From: a virus
Length of the DNA stretch: 46,510 nt
Strand: one strand, 5' to 3'
IMG/VR virus record: IMGVR_UViG_3300017727_004934
Location: 1-46,510 of that record
Position numbers and translations under genes: made by a program. Positions 17,703 to 26,146 of the stretch are shown one piece after another. Under the pieces are notes generated by a model. The model made no database searches and was not told the origin of the DNA. It saw only the letters and a program-made list of their open reading frames with translations. Each line of letters opens with the position of its first letter. Within the stretch, counting starts at the first letter, position 1.

Positions 17703-18322
17703 GTTTTGAAAGTATAAAAACATTTGAAAATAAAATAGCAAAGTTTTTTGGTGCCCCTTACGCTGTTGCAGTTGATTGTTGCACACATGGTATTGAATTA
17801 TGTTTAAGACATGAACATGTAAGCTCAATTAAAGTCCCTAAAAGAACTTATATATCAATACCATTTTTAGCAGCAAAGTTAAATATGTTTTTAGAATTTA
17901 AAGATGAAAATTGGAAAGATTATTATTATTTAACTGATAATATAATTGATGCAGCTGTATTATGGGAAAAAAATAGTTATATCCCTGGTACCTTTATGTG
18001 TGTAAGTTTTCAATTCAGAAAACATTTGGCTTTAGGTAGAGGGGGTATTATATTAACAGATAATAAACAAACAGCAATTAAATTAAAAAAAATGTCATAT
18101 GATGGTAGACATCCCGACATACCTTGGAGAGAACAAAATATAGATACTATGGGTTACCACTATTATATGACTCCAGAAACTGCTGAATTAGGTTTAAAAA
18201 AACTACCAGATGCAATTAAAACTAAACCAATACAATGGACAATAAATGATTGGCCAGATGTATCTCAAATGAAAATATTTAATAATATAGAAGGAGTAGA
18301 TCCTTACTTACAAACAAAATAA
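17699..18322 (+). CDS. Compact DegT/DnrJ/EryC1/StrS-like aminotransferase
   Basis: A 207-aa PLP-dependent enzyme-like protein, about half the usual length of about 370 aa. Family landmarks remain: FFGAPYAVAVDCCTHGIELC near residues 16-35, VPKRTYISIPFLAAKLN, and SFQFRKHLALGRGG with the Schiff-base Lys at residue 108. Compared with full members, a segment of roughly 70 residues between the first two landmarks and the lysine region is missing, as is most of the C-terminal domain. It could be an active minimal enzyme, or a non-catalytic derivative. With Gmd directly downstream, GDP-4-keto-6-deoxymannose is a natural candidate substrate (perosamine-type pathway), by inference. Confidence 0.72.
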   Translation: MSFESIKTFENKIAKFFGAPYAVAVDCCTHGIELCLRHEHVSSIKVPKRTYISIPFLAAKLNMFLEFKDENWKDYYYLTDNIIDAAVLWEKNSYIPGTFMCVSFQFRKHLALGRGGIILTDNKQTAIKLKKMSYDGRHPDIPWREQNIDTMGYHYYMTPETAELGLKKLPDAIKTKPIQWTINDWPDVSQMKIFNNIEGVDPYLQTK

Positions 18323-18325
18323 AAC

Positions 18326-19303
18326 ATGAAAAAAGCATTTATTACAGGAATAGGAGGACAAGATGGAAGTTATTTAGCAGAATATTTAGTTGAATTAGGA
18401 TATGAAGTTCATGGTATTGTTAGAAGAAATTCAACACCAGAAAATCAAGATCTTAGACTGGCTAACATAGAAGATAAAGTTTCAACATATTATGGAGATT
18501 TATTAGATCAAGGAGGATTAGAAAGATTATTAGATGATATACAACCTGATGAAATTTATAATATAGCAGCACAATCTCACGTAAGAATTAGTTTTGATAT
18601 ACCCCAATTTACAGTTCAAACAAATGCATTAGGAGTTCTCAATATGTTAGAGGCATATAGACGTTCATGTCCTAAAGCTAAATTTTATCAAGCAAGTAGT
18701 TCTGAAATGTTTGGTTTATCAGTTGATGATGATAATTTCCAGAGAGAAACTACAGTAATGAATCCAGTATCTCCTTATGGGTGTTCTAAAGTATTTGGTT
18801 ATAATATTGTAAGAAATTATAGACGTGCTTATGGGTTACATGCTACAAATGGTATATTATTTAATCATGAATCTCCTAGAAGAGGATCTAATTTTGTAAC
18901 TAATAAAGTTGCTAAAGCAGCTGCTAGAATTAAGCTTGGATTACAAGATAAATTAGAATTGGGTAATGTAGATTCTTACAGAGATTGGGGCCATTCGTAT
19001 GATTATGTAAGAGCAATGCATTTAATGATGCAACATGATAAACCCGGTGATTGGGTAGTATCTACTATGGAAACCCATTCAGTAAGAGAAATGTGTGATG
19101 TAGTATTTAGCCATTTAGGTTTAGATTATAAAGACTATATTGAGCAAAATCCAAAGTTTATGAGACCTGAAGAATTACCATATTTAAAAGGTGATTCTAC
19201 TAAAATTAGAACAGAATTAGGTTGGAAACCAACTTATACATTTGAATCAATGATGGAAGAAATGACCGACCATTGGTTAGAGTATTTTAAAAAAACACTA
19301 TGA
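18326..19303 (+). CDS. gmd: GDP-mannose 4,6-dehydratase
   Basis: A 325-aa short-chain dehydrogenase that converts GDP-D-mannose to GDP-4-keto-6-deoxy-D-mannose. The NAD(P) loop TGIGGQDGSYLAEYL is at residues 7-21. HGIVRRNSTP, IYNIAAQSHV and SSSEMFG follow in family order. The catalytic Y-x3-K is YGCSK, and FNHESPRRGSNFV is diagnostic for Gmd. Length is typical (about 340-370 aa). It feeds GDP-linked 6-deoxysugars to the GT10-like enzyme at 13806. No clear GDP-fucose synthase is seen nearby. Confidence 0.95.
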   Translation: MKKAFITGIGGQDGSYLAEYLVELGYEVHGIVRRNSTPENQDLRLANIEDKVSTYYGDLLDQGGLERLLDDIQPDEIYNIAAQSHVRISFDIPQFTVQTNALGVLNMLEAYRRSCPKAKFYQASSSEMFGLSVDDDNFQRETTVMNPVSPYGCSKVFGYNIVRNYRRAYGLHATNGILFNHESPRRGSNFVTNKVAKAAARIKLGLQDKLELGNVDSYRDWGHSYDYVRAMHLMMQHDKPGDWVVSTMETHSVREMCDVVFSHLGLDYKDYIEQNPKFMRPEELPYLKGDSTKIRTELGWKPTYTFESMMEEMTDHWLEYFKKTL

Positions 19304-20193
19304 GAATAGCATTTTTTACTGAAGGAGGATATCAGGGTAAAATTTCTAGAGATAATCCTAATATGCGTACAGATTTAGCTTGGATTTGCTCCTTAAAAGC
19401 TGATCATTGGAATATAAATTCATTACCTAACCAACAATATGATTTAGGAATTATTATTATACCTAAAAATAATCCACAATTTGATTTAAATAGATTAAAA
19501 CAATATTGTAGTAAAATAGCTGTAATGCAAGAAGGCCCTAATTGGTATTGGCAAGATTATTCTCTTCCCCAACAAATTTGGTATTTTAATACTATACAGG
19601 AAGCAGATTTTATGTTTGTTCATAATAAATCCGATCAAAAATATTATGAAGGTTTAACAGGTAAAGAATGTAAAATTTTATCTAGTTTAATGATTGAAGA
19701 TTCAATTAATGTTTTACCCCAAATAGAGAGAAAAGATATTATTATAGGAGGTAATTTTTGTAGTTGGTATGGAGGATTTGATTCATATATTGTAGCACAA
19801 GAAGCAGATTGCCCTATTTATATTCCTAGTATGGGGAGAAAAATTGAAGGTGAAGAACAAATGGAAAATATAAATCATTTACCTTATATGAATTGGGTAG
19901 AATGGATTAAAACACTTAATAGTTTTAAATATGGTGTTCATTTAATGCGTACACATGCTGCAGGTACATTTGCTTTAAACTGTGCTTATTTAGGTATTCC
20001 TTGTATTGGATATGAAGGATTAGACACACAGGAAGTATGTCATCCCTATTTAACAGTTAAATTAGGAGATTTATCTACAGCAAAAGAAAAACTTACACAA
20101 CTTAAAGAAGACAAACAATGGTATGATAAATGTTCTCAAACAGCAAAAGAACAGTATCAAAAACATTATCACGAATCAAAATTCAAAATATGA
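19300..20193 (+). CDS. Predicted glycosyltransferase (GT-B-like)
   Basis: A 297-aa cytoplasmic protein. The C-terminal half has YGVHLMRTHAAGTFALNCAYL then GIPCIGYEGLDTQEVC, resembling the donor-binding part of GT-B enzymes. The N-terminus (RIAFFTEGGYQGK) fits a Rossmann start. It overlaps gmd by 4 nt (ATGA) and the next gene by 4 nt, so it is within a coupled operon. The family is not firmly identified. Confidence 0.65.
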   Translation: MRIAFFTEGGYQGKISRDNPNMRTDLAWICSLKADHWNINSLPNQQYDLGIIIIPKNNPQFDLNRLKQYCSKIAVMQEGPNWYWQDYSLPQQIWYFNTIQEADFMFVHNKSDQKYYEGLTGKECKILSSLMIEDSINVLPQIERKDIIIGGNFCSWYGGFDSYIVAQEADCPIYIPSMGRKIEGEEQMENINHLPYMNWVEWIKTLNSFKYGVHLMRTHAAGTFALNCAYLGIPCIGYEGLDTQEVCHPYLTVKLGDLSTAKEKLTQLKEDKQWYDKCSQTAKEQYQKHYHESKFKI

Positions 20194-21050
20194 AGATATT
20201 AGTAACGGGAGGAGCTGGATTTGTAGGAACTAACCTTGTTAAAAGGTTATTAAAAGATAAACACGAAGTAGTATCAATAGATAATTATAATACTGGTTTA
20301 AAATCTAACCATCAAGAAGGATGTAAATACAGAAACTTTGATATAATAAATTTTAATACTAATAGTTTTATTGATCCTGTACTTTCTTATAAACCAGATT
20401 TAATATTTCATTTAGCAGCAATAGCTAGAATACAACCGTCATTTCAAAATCCTCAACAATATATAAATACTAATTTTCAAGGTACATACGAAATAGTAAA
20501 ATACTGTACAGAAAAAAACATACCTTTAATATATGCAGGTTCGTCTTCAAAACATAGTGGGAGATACAAAAACCCATATACTTTTAGTAAAGATTTAGGA
20601 GAAGATATAATTGAATTATATAAAATACATTATGGTTTAAAAGCTTCAATAACTCGTTTTTATAATGTTTATGGTCCATATCAATTAACAGAAGGTGGTT
20701 ACACTACTTTAATTGGTAGGTGGTTAAATAACATTAAAAATTCAATACAATGTGAAATTTATGGTGATGGAGAACAACGAAGAGATTTTACCCATGTAGA
20801 TGATATTATAGATGCTTTAATTTTAATTATGGAAAAGAAAAAATATGGGTTGGAATTCGAACTTGGAAGAGGTAAAAATCATTCGGTAAATGAAGTTGCA
20901 AAGATGATGGATATAAATCCTATATATAAAGATGCAAAACCTGGAGAAGCAAGACATACTCTAAACACAGATAATAGAGCCTATGAAATATTAAACTGGG
21001 AGCCAAAAATAAATTTAGAAGATTATTTAAAAAATTTAAAAAATGGATAA
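20190..21050 (+). CDS. NAD-dependent epimerase/dehydratase (UDP-glucose 4-epimerase-like SDR)
   Basis: A 286-aa extended SDR. VTGGAGFVGTNLVKRLL gives the G-x-x-G-x-x-G loop, SIDNYNTG and LIFHLAAIARIQPSF follow. The catalytic Y-x3-K is YTFSK after a GSSSKHSG segment that fills the Ser position. RFYNVYGPYQ and GDGEQRRDFTHVDDI are typical of sugar epimerases. The ATG at 20190 overlaps the previous stop, so the longer frame from 20130 is rejected. Substrate is unknown; it might act after Gmd or on a UDP-sugar. Confidence 0.85.
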   Translation: MKILVTGGAGFVGTNLVKRLLKDKHEVVSIDNYNTGLKSNHQEGCKYRNFDIINFNTNSFIDPVLSYKPDLIFHLAAIARIQPSFQNPQQYINTNFQGTYEIVKYCTEKNIPLIYAGSSSKHSGRYKNPYTFSKDLGEDIIELYKIHYGLKASITRFYNVYGPYQLTEGGYTTLIGRWLNNIKNSIQCEIYGDGEQRRDFTHVDDIIDALILIMEKKKYGLEFELGRGKNHSVNEVAKMMDINPIYKDAKPGEARHTLNTDNRAYEILNWEPKINLEDYLKNLKNG

Positions 21051-22113
21051 AAAAATTACATTTGTAATACCAAGTAGAAACAATTTAGAGTTCTTACAAT
21101 TAGCATATAAATCAATTAGAAATTTAGAAACACAACATGAAATATTAGTATTAAATGATGCTAGTACTGATGGAACACAAGAATGGATTAACAATTTAGG
21201 CGATAAAGATTTAATAGTCCACCATAACCCAGGACCAGATCGTATTGGTATAGTAGGTATGTTTGATAAAGGAATTGAAATGGCAAGAACAGAAATTATA
21301 ATGGCTTTTCATTCAGATATGGTAGCAGCACCTGACTTAGATAAACATATTTTAAAACATCTTAAAAGAGGTACTGTTGTAAGTGCAACACGTGTAGAAC
21401 CTCCATTACATCCAGATGGACCTGAAAAAATGTTAGTTGATTTTGGAGTTGAAGTTGAAGATTTTGATATAGATAAATTTAATAATTGGGTTAATAACGA
21501 ATATAAACCTAAACATGGTACATTAGTTACTGAAGGTATATTTGCACCTTGGTGTATGTATAGAGAAGATTTTTTAGCTATAGGGGGACATGATGAATTA
21601 TTTGCCCCACAAAGTAAAGAAGATAGTGATATATTTAATCGTTTTATTTTAAAGGGTTATAAAATATTACAAACATGGGAAGGTTTAGTTTATCATTTTA
21701 CAAGTAGAGGAAGTAGATTTAATAAACATGCTGGAGGAGGCCCAGGTCAAAACTCTCAAGAATGGATAAATACTACTACTACTAATATGAAAAAATTCAT
21801 AAAAAAATGGGGTACAACAGTACAACATGACCAATTTATGAAACCAATAATATCTCCTGTTTATAAAAGAAGTTTTAATATTATAAATTCCAATCCCCAG
21901 ATTGAAGAAGCATTAGAACCTTGGTCTAATGGTGGAAAAGATATTATTATTACAGTTGATGGTAATAATTTTACTCAACAAGATTTTCAAATATTAACAC
22001 AATTAAATGATATTATTAAAGATAGTGGTGAAATAGGAGAATTTGAATTAGGTAATTTAAAAATATCAATAAATAAAATTAAAGATTATGTTAATGAGTT
22101 AATTAATGTGTAA
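21043..22113 (+). CDS. Glycosyltransferase family 2
   Basis: A 356-aa GT-A enzyme: ITFVIPSRNNLEFLQLAYKS, then ILVLNDASTDGTQEWI, then IIMAFHSDMVAAPDL, where HSD stands at the D-x-D position. FAPWCMYREDFLAIGGHDEL and QSKEDSDIFNRFI match the acceptor/catalytic base region. The last 100 residues form an additional domain of unknown type. It closes the first glycan island and overlaps the epimerase by 8 nt. Confidence 0.88.
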   Translation: MDKKITFVIPSRNNLEFLQLAYKSIRNLETQHEILVLNDASTDGTQEWINNLGDKDLIVHHNPGPDRIGIVGMFDKGIEMARTEIIMAFHSDMVAAPDLDKHILKHLKRGTVVSATRVEPPLHPDGPEKMLVDFGVEVEDFDIDKFNNWVNNEYKPKHGTLVTEGIFAPWCMYREDFLAIGGHDELFAPQSKEDSDIFNRFILKGYKILQTWEGLVYHFTSRGSRFNKHAGGGPGQNSQEWINTTTTNMKKFIKKWGTTVQHDQFMKPIISPVYKRSFNIINSNPQIEEALEPWSNGGKDIIITVDGNNFTQQDFQILTQLNDIIKDSGEIGEFELGNLKISINKIKDYVNELINV

Positions 22114-22146
22114 TATTTATAACCATTACCACTAAAACTTATTACT

Positions 22147-22464
22147 ATGGAGAAAGAAATTAAAAAGAAAAAAATTACAAGTATTGAAATAAGTTATAGT
22201 AATAAAAGAGAATTAAAAGAATTATCAAATAAAGAAGCATTTCGTAACATTATAATGAGAAATTCTTTTAAAGCAATTAAGGAAGCAATTAAAAATGATA
22301 AAACAACAGTAGAACTATTTAATATAGTAAATTTATCTGTAATAATAAAACTATCATATTTGTACTACCCATCAGCATTAAAAAAGATAAGTAATTATTT
22401 TGAAGAATATGAAGAATATGAAAAATGTGCTGAAATAAAACAACTAATAAATAAAATAAAATAA
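22147..22464 (+). CDS. Small phage protein with UVR-like C-terminal motif
   Basis: A 105-aa Lys/Glu-rich helical protein. The C-terminal YFEEYEEYEKCAEIKQLINK resembles the UVR motif (helical hairpin) and is very like the tail of the 95-aa protein at 32315. A protein-protein contact role is plausible. Its stop codon shares one base with the following ATG at 22464. Confidence 0.65.
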   Translation: MEKEIKKKKITSIEISYSNKRELKELSNKEAFRNIIMRNSFKAIKEAIKNDKTTVELFNIVNLSVIIKLSYLYYPSALKKISNYFEEYEEYEKCAEIKQLINKIK

Positions 22465-24320
22465 TGAAAAATATAAATAAATCAAAAGGTTACTTTATAG
22501 TAACTGTATTTTGGATAGCAGTACTAACCTTTTGTTCACTAAAAACCCAAGCACAAACTTTTGTAAGTACACTACCAGAAAATAAAAATGTAATACTTGA
22601 AGAATTTACAGGTATTTATTGTCAATTTTGCCCTGATGGACATTTAATAGCACAAAATTTACATAATACTAACCCAAATGATGTATTCTTAATTAATATA
22701 CACACTGGTGGTTATTCTAACCCAAATGGACCTAATGATCCTGATTTTAACTGTTTATATGGGGGTGCTATAGCTACAAATGCTAATATAGCTGGTTACC
22801 CAGCTGGCTCAGTTAATAGAGCAATACTTTCAGGAATTACACCACAAAATCCTGGAGGAACAGCAATGAGTAGAAGTGATTGGGCTACAGCTGCAAGTAA
22901 TATTATGTCACAACCATCTTATGTAAATGTAGCTGCACAAGCAAGTTATGATATGGTAACTGGTATTTTAACAGTAAATACTGAAACTTATTATACTTCA
23001 ACTACTACTAATATAAATGTGTTACACGTAGCAGTAGTACAAAATAATGTAGCAGGTCCTCAAACAGGTGCTTTATCATATAACCCAAATGCAATAATTA
23101 CAGGACCTTGGAATCCAACTTACAATCACCAACATATGTTTAGACATTTAATGGATGGTGCTAAAGGTCTAGAATTTAATGTTACAACTGCAGGTACTTT
23201 TGTACCAAATACACATACATGGCAAATGCCTACAAATTTAGCTAGTGGTCAATCAACTAATGGATATTTTCCTGATTTAGATCCTACAAATTTAGATGTT
23301 GTAGCTTATATAGCTGAAGGACCAGGTGAAATTATTACTGGTTTTCAAGCTAGTGTAATCCCTATATTCCCAAATGCATATGATGCTAATGTAACTAATT
23401 CAACAGCTGAAGATGTTATATGTACTAGTGAAACAGACATTTCAATTACATTTAGAAATTATGGTAATCAACCTTTAACTTCATTAGATTTAACTTATGA
23501 TATTAATGGTGGAACTCCTGCTGTGTACAATTGGGTTGGTAATTTAACTTCTGGTGCTCAAGAAACAGTAACAATTACTAATGTTACTTTTATACCTCAA
23601 GCTAATAATACAGTTACTTGGTTAGCTACTAATCCTAATGGACAAGTAGATCAAAACACAACTAATAATTATAACACATCAACATTTAAACATTTTAACT
23701 TATCTGGTGACGTAATAACAGGAATTACTGCTGGAATAATTGATGTTTCTATTTTAACTGATGGTTATGGAAGTGAAACTACATGGGAAATTATTGATGA
23801 ATTTGGACAAGTATATGGTTCTGGAGGACCATATTCAAATAACACTCAGTATAATGAAACAGCATATGTAGCTATATTTCCTAGTTGTTTTGAATTAAAA
23901 TTATATGATTCATATGGTGATGGAATGTGCTGTGCAAACGGAGTAGGTTCAGTGTTAGTAACTGATCAAAATAATAATGTTATATTTGAAGGTGATCCTG
24001 TTAATTTACAAAATTTTTCTGAAATTAATGTTTATTTTGAAACAGGTGCTGGAAGTAGTAATTCATGGGAATGTACACCATTTGGATGTGCTGACGTAGG
24101 TATGGGTATGGGAACGTATGCTACGCAATTAGATTGTGAATCCGACACAGCTAATATAAATACACCATGTTTTGTTATAACAAGTATAAACGAAATAGAA
24201 TCAAATAACACTAATAATAAAATTTATGATATATTAGGTAGAGAATATAAATCTAAGGTTGGAGAATTAAAAAATGGTTTGTATATTATTGATAACATAA
24301 AAGTAATAATTAACAAATAA
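22464..24320 (+). CDS. Secreted Omp28-like protein with T9SS type A sorting domain
   Basis: A 618-aa secreted protein. Residues 1 to about 31 form a signal peptide ending KTQAQ. NVILEEFTGIYCQFCPDGHL near residues 44-63 is the Omp28-type start with a CxxC pair in a thioredoxin-like setting. The middle (about 300-410) looks like Ig-type beta domains, followed by a Cys-rich stretch with DSYGDGMCCANG. The C-terminus (NKIYDILGRE, LKNGLYII) is a type IX secretion sorting tail, so the protein should be exported to the cell surface by the host T9SS. This is a Bacteroidota host-type gene carried by a phage; it may alter the cell surface during infection. Confidence 0.88.
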   Translation: MKNINKSKGYFIVTVFWIAVLTFCSLKTQAQTFVSTLPENKNVILEEFTGIYCQFCPDGHLIAQNLHNTNPNDVFLINIHTGGYSNPNGPNDPDFNCLYGGAIATNANIAGYPAGSVNRAILSGITPQNPGGTAMSRSDWATAASNIMSQPSYVNVAAQASYDMVTGILTVNTETYYTSTTTNINVLHVAVVQNNVAGPQTGALSYNPNAIITGPWNPTYNHQHMFRHLMDGAKGLEFNVTTAGTFVPNTHTWQMPTNLASGQSTNGYFPDLDPTNLDVVAYIAEGPGEIITGFQASVIPIFPNAYDANVTNSTAEDVICTSETDISITFRNYGNQPLTSLDLTYDINGGTPAVYNWVGNLTSGAQETVTITNVTFIPQANNTVTWLATNPNGQVDQNTTNNYNTSTFKHFNLSGDVITGITAGIIDVSILTDGYGSETTWEIIDEFGQVYGSGGPYSNNTQYNETAYVAIFPSCFELKLYDSYGDGMCCANGVGSVLVTDQNNNVIFEGDPVNLQNFSEINVYFETGAGSSNSWECTPFGCADVGMGMGTYATQLDCESDTANINTPCFVITSINEIESNNTNNKIYDILGREYKSKVGELKNGLYIIDNIKVIINK

Positions 24321-24324
24321 TTAT

Positions 24325-24477
24325 ATGCAACAATATGGAATGTTCCTCATATCAGGTAAAGAATTAATAGCAAAAAAATCAGCAGATAATTTAACTTCAG
24401 CTTATAATTATTTTGCTAAATTAAAAGATATGTCTTTAGTAGAATTTAAAAAAATATTTATTGTAACAAAATTATAA
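24325..24477 (+). CDS. Small hypothetical protein
   Basis: A 50-aa ORF directly behind the T9SS cargo gene and 3 nt before the next start. It begins MQQYGMFLISGKELIAKKSA and is mildly basic and helical. No family is recognised. Tight fit between two genes is the main support. Confidence 0.55.
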   Translation: MQQYGMFLISGKELIAKKSADNLTSAYNYFAKLKDMSLVEFKKIFIVTKL

Positions 24478-24480
24478 AAT

Positions 24481-24663
24481 ATGGAATTTCAAGGTAAAAG
24501 TAAAAAAAGTTATGAAAGTAGTATGCAAGCAATAGGATTTACTATTATAGGAATGGTAATACTATTAATAGGATTGACTTTATTTAGTAGTTGTGCTACT
24601 ACTAAGGTAGACAAATGTTGTAAAAACTCAGATGAAATTATAAAGCATTACGAGTCTAAATAA
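24481..24663 (+). CDS. Small membrane protein or lipoprotein
   Basis: A 60-aa protein with a hydrophobic segment at about residues 17-35 (AIGFTIIGMVILLIGLTLF) followed directly by SSCATT, which resembles a lipobox with the Cys at residue 38. The tail is charged with a CC pair. It may be an inner membrane protein or a lipoprotein. Confidence 0.6.
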   Translation: MEFQGKSKKSYESSMQAIGFTIIGMVILLIGLTLFSSCATTKVDKCCKNSDEIIKHYESK

Positions 24664-24665
24664 TA

Positions 24666-25067
24666 ATGGGAGAATTATTTGAAGGTGAAAGTGACATCAG
24701 GGGTTTATTCAAACAGATGTTAGGTAGTGATATTATTATAAAAGATAATATTAAAGAAAATGAAGAAAAGTTATTTATTCTATTTGTAGAACAATTAGAA
24801 AAAGCTAAAAATTTAGAAGATAAAATTACTGATTTAGGATTAGATATTAATCCTTTAGTTAATCCTCTTTGGATAGTAATAGAAAATATGTTAAAATTAC
24901 AATTTGGGTTAGATACTACTAGTCTTATAATGTTTTATTTATATGAAAGAATAGGTCCTGATGGGAAAATTATCCCATTAGTTGAAGAGGGATCTGAAAA
25001 AGTTTTTAAGTTAAAAACCCCTAAAGATTTATTTTCGTATATAAAGTTTAGATATTCCGATAAATAA
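24666..25067 (+). CDS. Hypothetical protein
   Basis: A 133-aa acidic helical protein, no recognised family. It has a central hydrophobic helix (PLWIVIENMLKLQFG) that is amphipathic rather than membrane-spanning. It starts 2 nt after the previous gene, and the promoter at 25069 begins immediately downstream. Confidence 0.65.
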   Translation: MGELFEGESDIRGLFKQMLGSDIIIKDNIKENEEKLFILFVEQLEKAKNLEDKITDLGLDINPLVNPLWIVIENMLKLQFGLDTTSLIMFYLYERIGPDGKIIPLVEEGSEKVFKLKTPKDLFSYIKFRYSDK

Positions 25068-25068
25068 T

Positions 25069-25099
25069 TTGGATATCTTGAATACTTTTCGTATATTTA
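25069..25099 (+). promoter_or_regulatory. Bacteroidota-type promoter (TTG - 20 nt - TATATTTA)
   Basis: TTG 25069-25071, TTTTCG, then TATATTTA at 25092-25099; spacing is 20 nt. It drives the zinc-ribbon gene at 25119. Unlike the copies at 26927, 27120 and 27929 it lacks a good inverted repeat across the spacer. Confidence 0.7.
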
Positions 25100-25118
25100 T
25101 TTCATAAACATTACAGAT

Positions 25119-25361
25119 ATGAAAATGATAAATTGTGTTAGATGTAGGAATGCTATGCCTGAGTTAAGATTAACAAAATTTGGGTATGATTTTTGTGTTG
25201 ATTGTTCAACTGAAAAACCTAAGGTTGGTGTTTCTATAACAGTAGGTAGTGGAGACCATACAGCCAATACCATCCAGGTTATGACATCTGAACAATTTAA
25301 TTCTTTAAAAAAACAAGAAGAATTAAATAAAAAAGTAAAATTCGGAGATGCCGAAAGCTAA
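25119..25361 (+). CDS. Small zinc-ribbon protein
   Basis: An 80-aa protein with two CxxC pairs, CVRC at residues 6-9 and CVDC near residues 27-30, forming a likely four-Cys zinc site. The rest has no known domain. It is first behind the promoter at 25069-25099 and overlaps the next gene by 14 nt. A nucleic-acid binding or regulatory role is inferred. Confidence 0.7.
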   Translation: MKMINCVRCRNAMPELRLTKFGYDFCVDCSTEKPKVGVSITVGSGDHTANTIQVMTSEQFNSLKKQEELNKKVKFGDAES

Positions 25362-25971
25362 ACCCTTAACTAAAGAAATGATTTTAGCTGCTATGTCTCA
25401 AACTAAAAGTAATAGAGCAGCTTGTAGATATCTTAATGTAAGTTATATACATTATAAAAAATGGGCTAAATTATATGAGAGTGATACTCATGATAATTTA
25501 TTTGAACAACATAAAAACCAATGTGGTAAAGGCATTCCTAAATTTTTAAGGGGCAAAGGAAAAGAACCAGCATTAATAGATATAATTGAAGGTAGAGTTG
25601 ATGCTTCATCATTTTCTCCTGATAAAATAAAATATAGATTAATAACCGAAGGTCATTTATTAGAAGAATGTGCTGCTTGTAAATTTAAGGAACGTAGAGT
25701 ATCTGATTATAAAATGCCGTTATTATTAAATTTTAAAGATAATAATAAAAAAAATTATAGAAAAGAAAATATAGAATTACTATGTTATAATCATTATTTT
25801 TTAACCGTAGGAGATATATTTACAGATAAACAAATTAAAGGTATTGAGGATCATAAACCTGTAAACCAAAGCACAGTTGAGTGGGAATTAGATGATTATC
25901 AACTTGAACAGTTAGAAAAATTAGGTTTAGGGAACAATAAAGATGAAGATAATTATATATCAAGAATATAA
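25348..25971 (+). CDS. HTH plus HNH-like zinc protein (putative DNA-binding/nuclease)
   Basis: A 207-aa protein. Residues 9-35 (MILAAMSQTKSNRAACRYLN) look like a helix-turn-helix. In the C-terminal half, ECAACKF supplies a CxxC, and PLLLNFKDNNKKNYRKENIE followed by LLCYNHYF follows the HNH-fold order of strand, Asn-rich loop and C/H ligands. The classical catalytic His is not obvious, so it may bind rather than cut DNA. It overlaps the zinc-ribbon gene upstream. Confidence 0.62.
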   Translation: MPKAKPLTKEMILAAMSQTKSNRAACRYLNVSYIHYKKWAKLYESDTHDNLFEQHKNQCGKGIPKFLRGKGKEPALIDIIEGRVDASSFSPDKIKYRLITEGHLLEECAACKFKERRVSDYKMPLLLNFKDNNKKNYRKENIELLCYNHYFLTVGDIFTDKQIKGIEDHKPVNQSTVEWELDDYQLEQLEKLGLGNNKDEDNYISRI

Positions 25972-26144
25972 TGAAAAAGTATAAGGGTTTAAAGCATAAA
26001 AATCATAATAAAATTATTAATGATTATGATAAACAAAAAGAAAAACATCTTGAAAAATTAGCTACTAAAATGTTAAAAAATGATGAAAAATCAGAAAAAT
26101 TAAAATCTAAACAAATTAAAGGAGACTTTTTAAAAAATTTTTAA
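25971..26144 (+). CDS. Small Lys-rich hypothetical protein
   Basis: A 57-aa very basic helical protein starting at TAATG, overlapping the previous stop. It reads MKKYKGLKHKNHNK with later EKHLEKLATKMLKN, and ends KGDFLKNF. Charge suggests contact with nucleic acid or membrane; function unknown. Confidence 0.55.
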   Translation: MKKYKGLKHKNHNKIINDYDKQKEKHLEKLATKMLKNDEKSEKLKSKQIKGDFLKNF

Positions 26145-26146
26145 TT

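Noticed and set aside
20130-20189. Upstream extension of the epimerase gene
   Set aside because: The NAD-binding loop requires the start near 20190, and this ATG overlaps the previous stop as ATGA.
25031-25045. TTTTCGTATATA similar to the -7 element
   Set aside because: No TTG 20 nt upstream; it is part of the coding sequence of the 133-aa protein.
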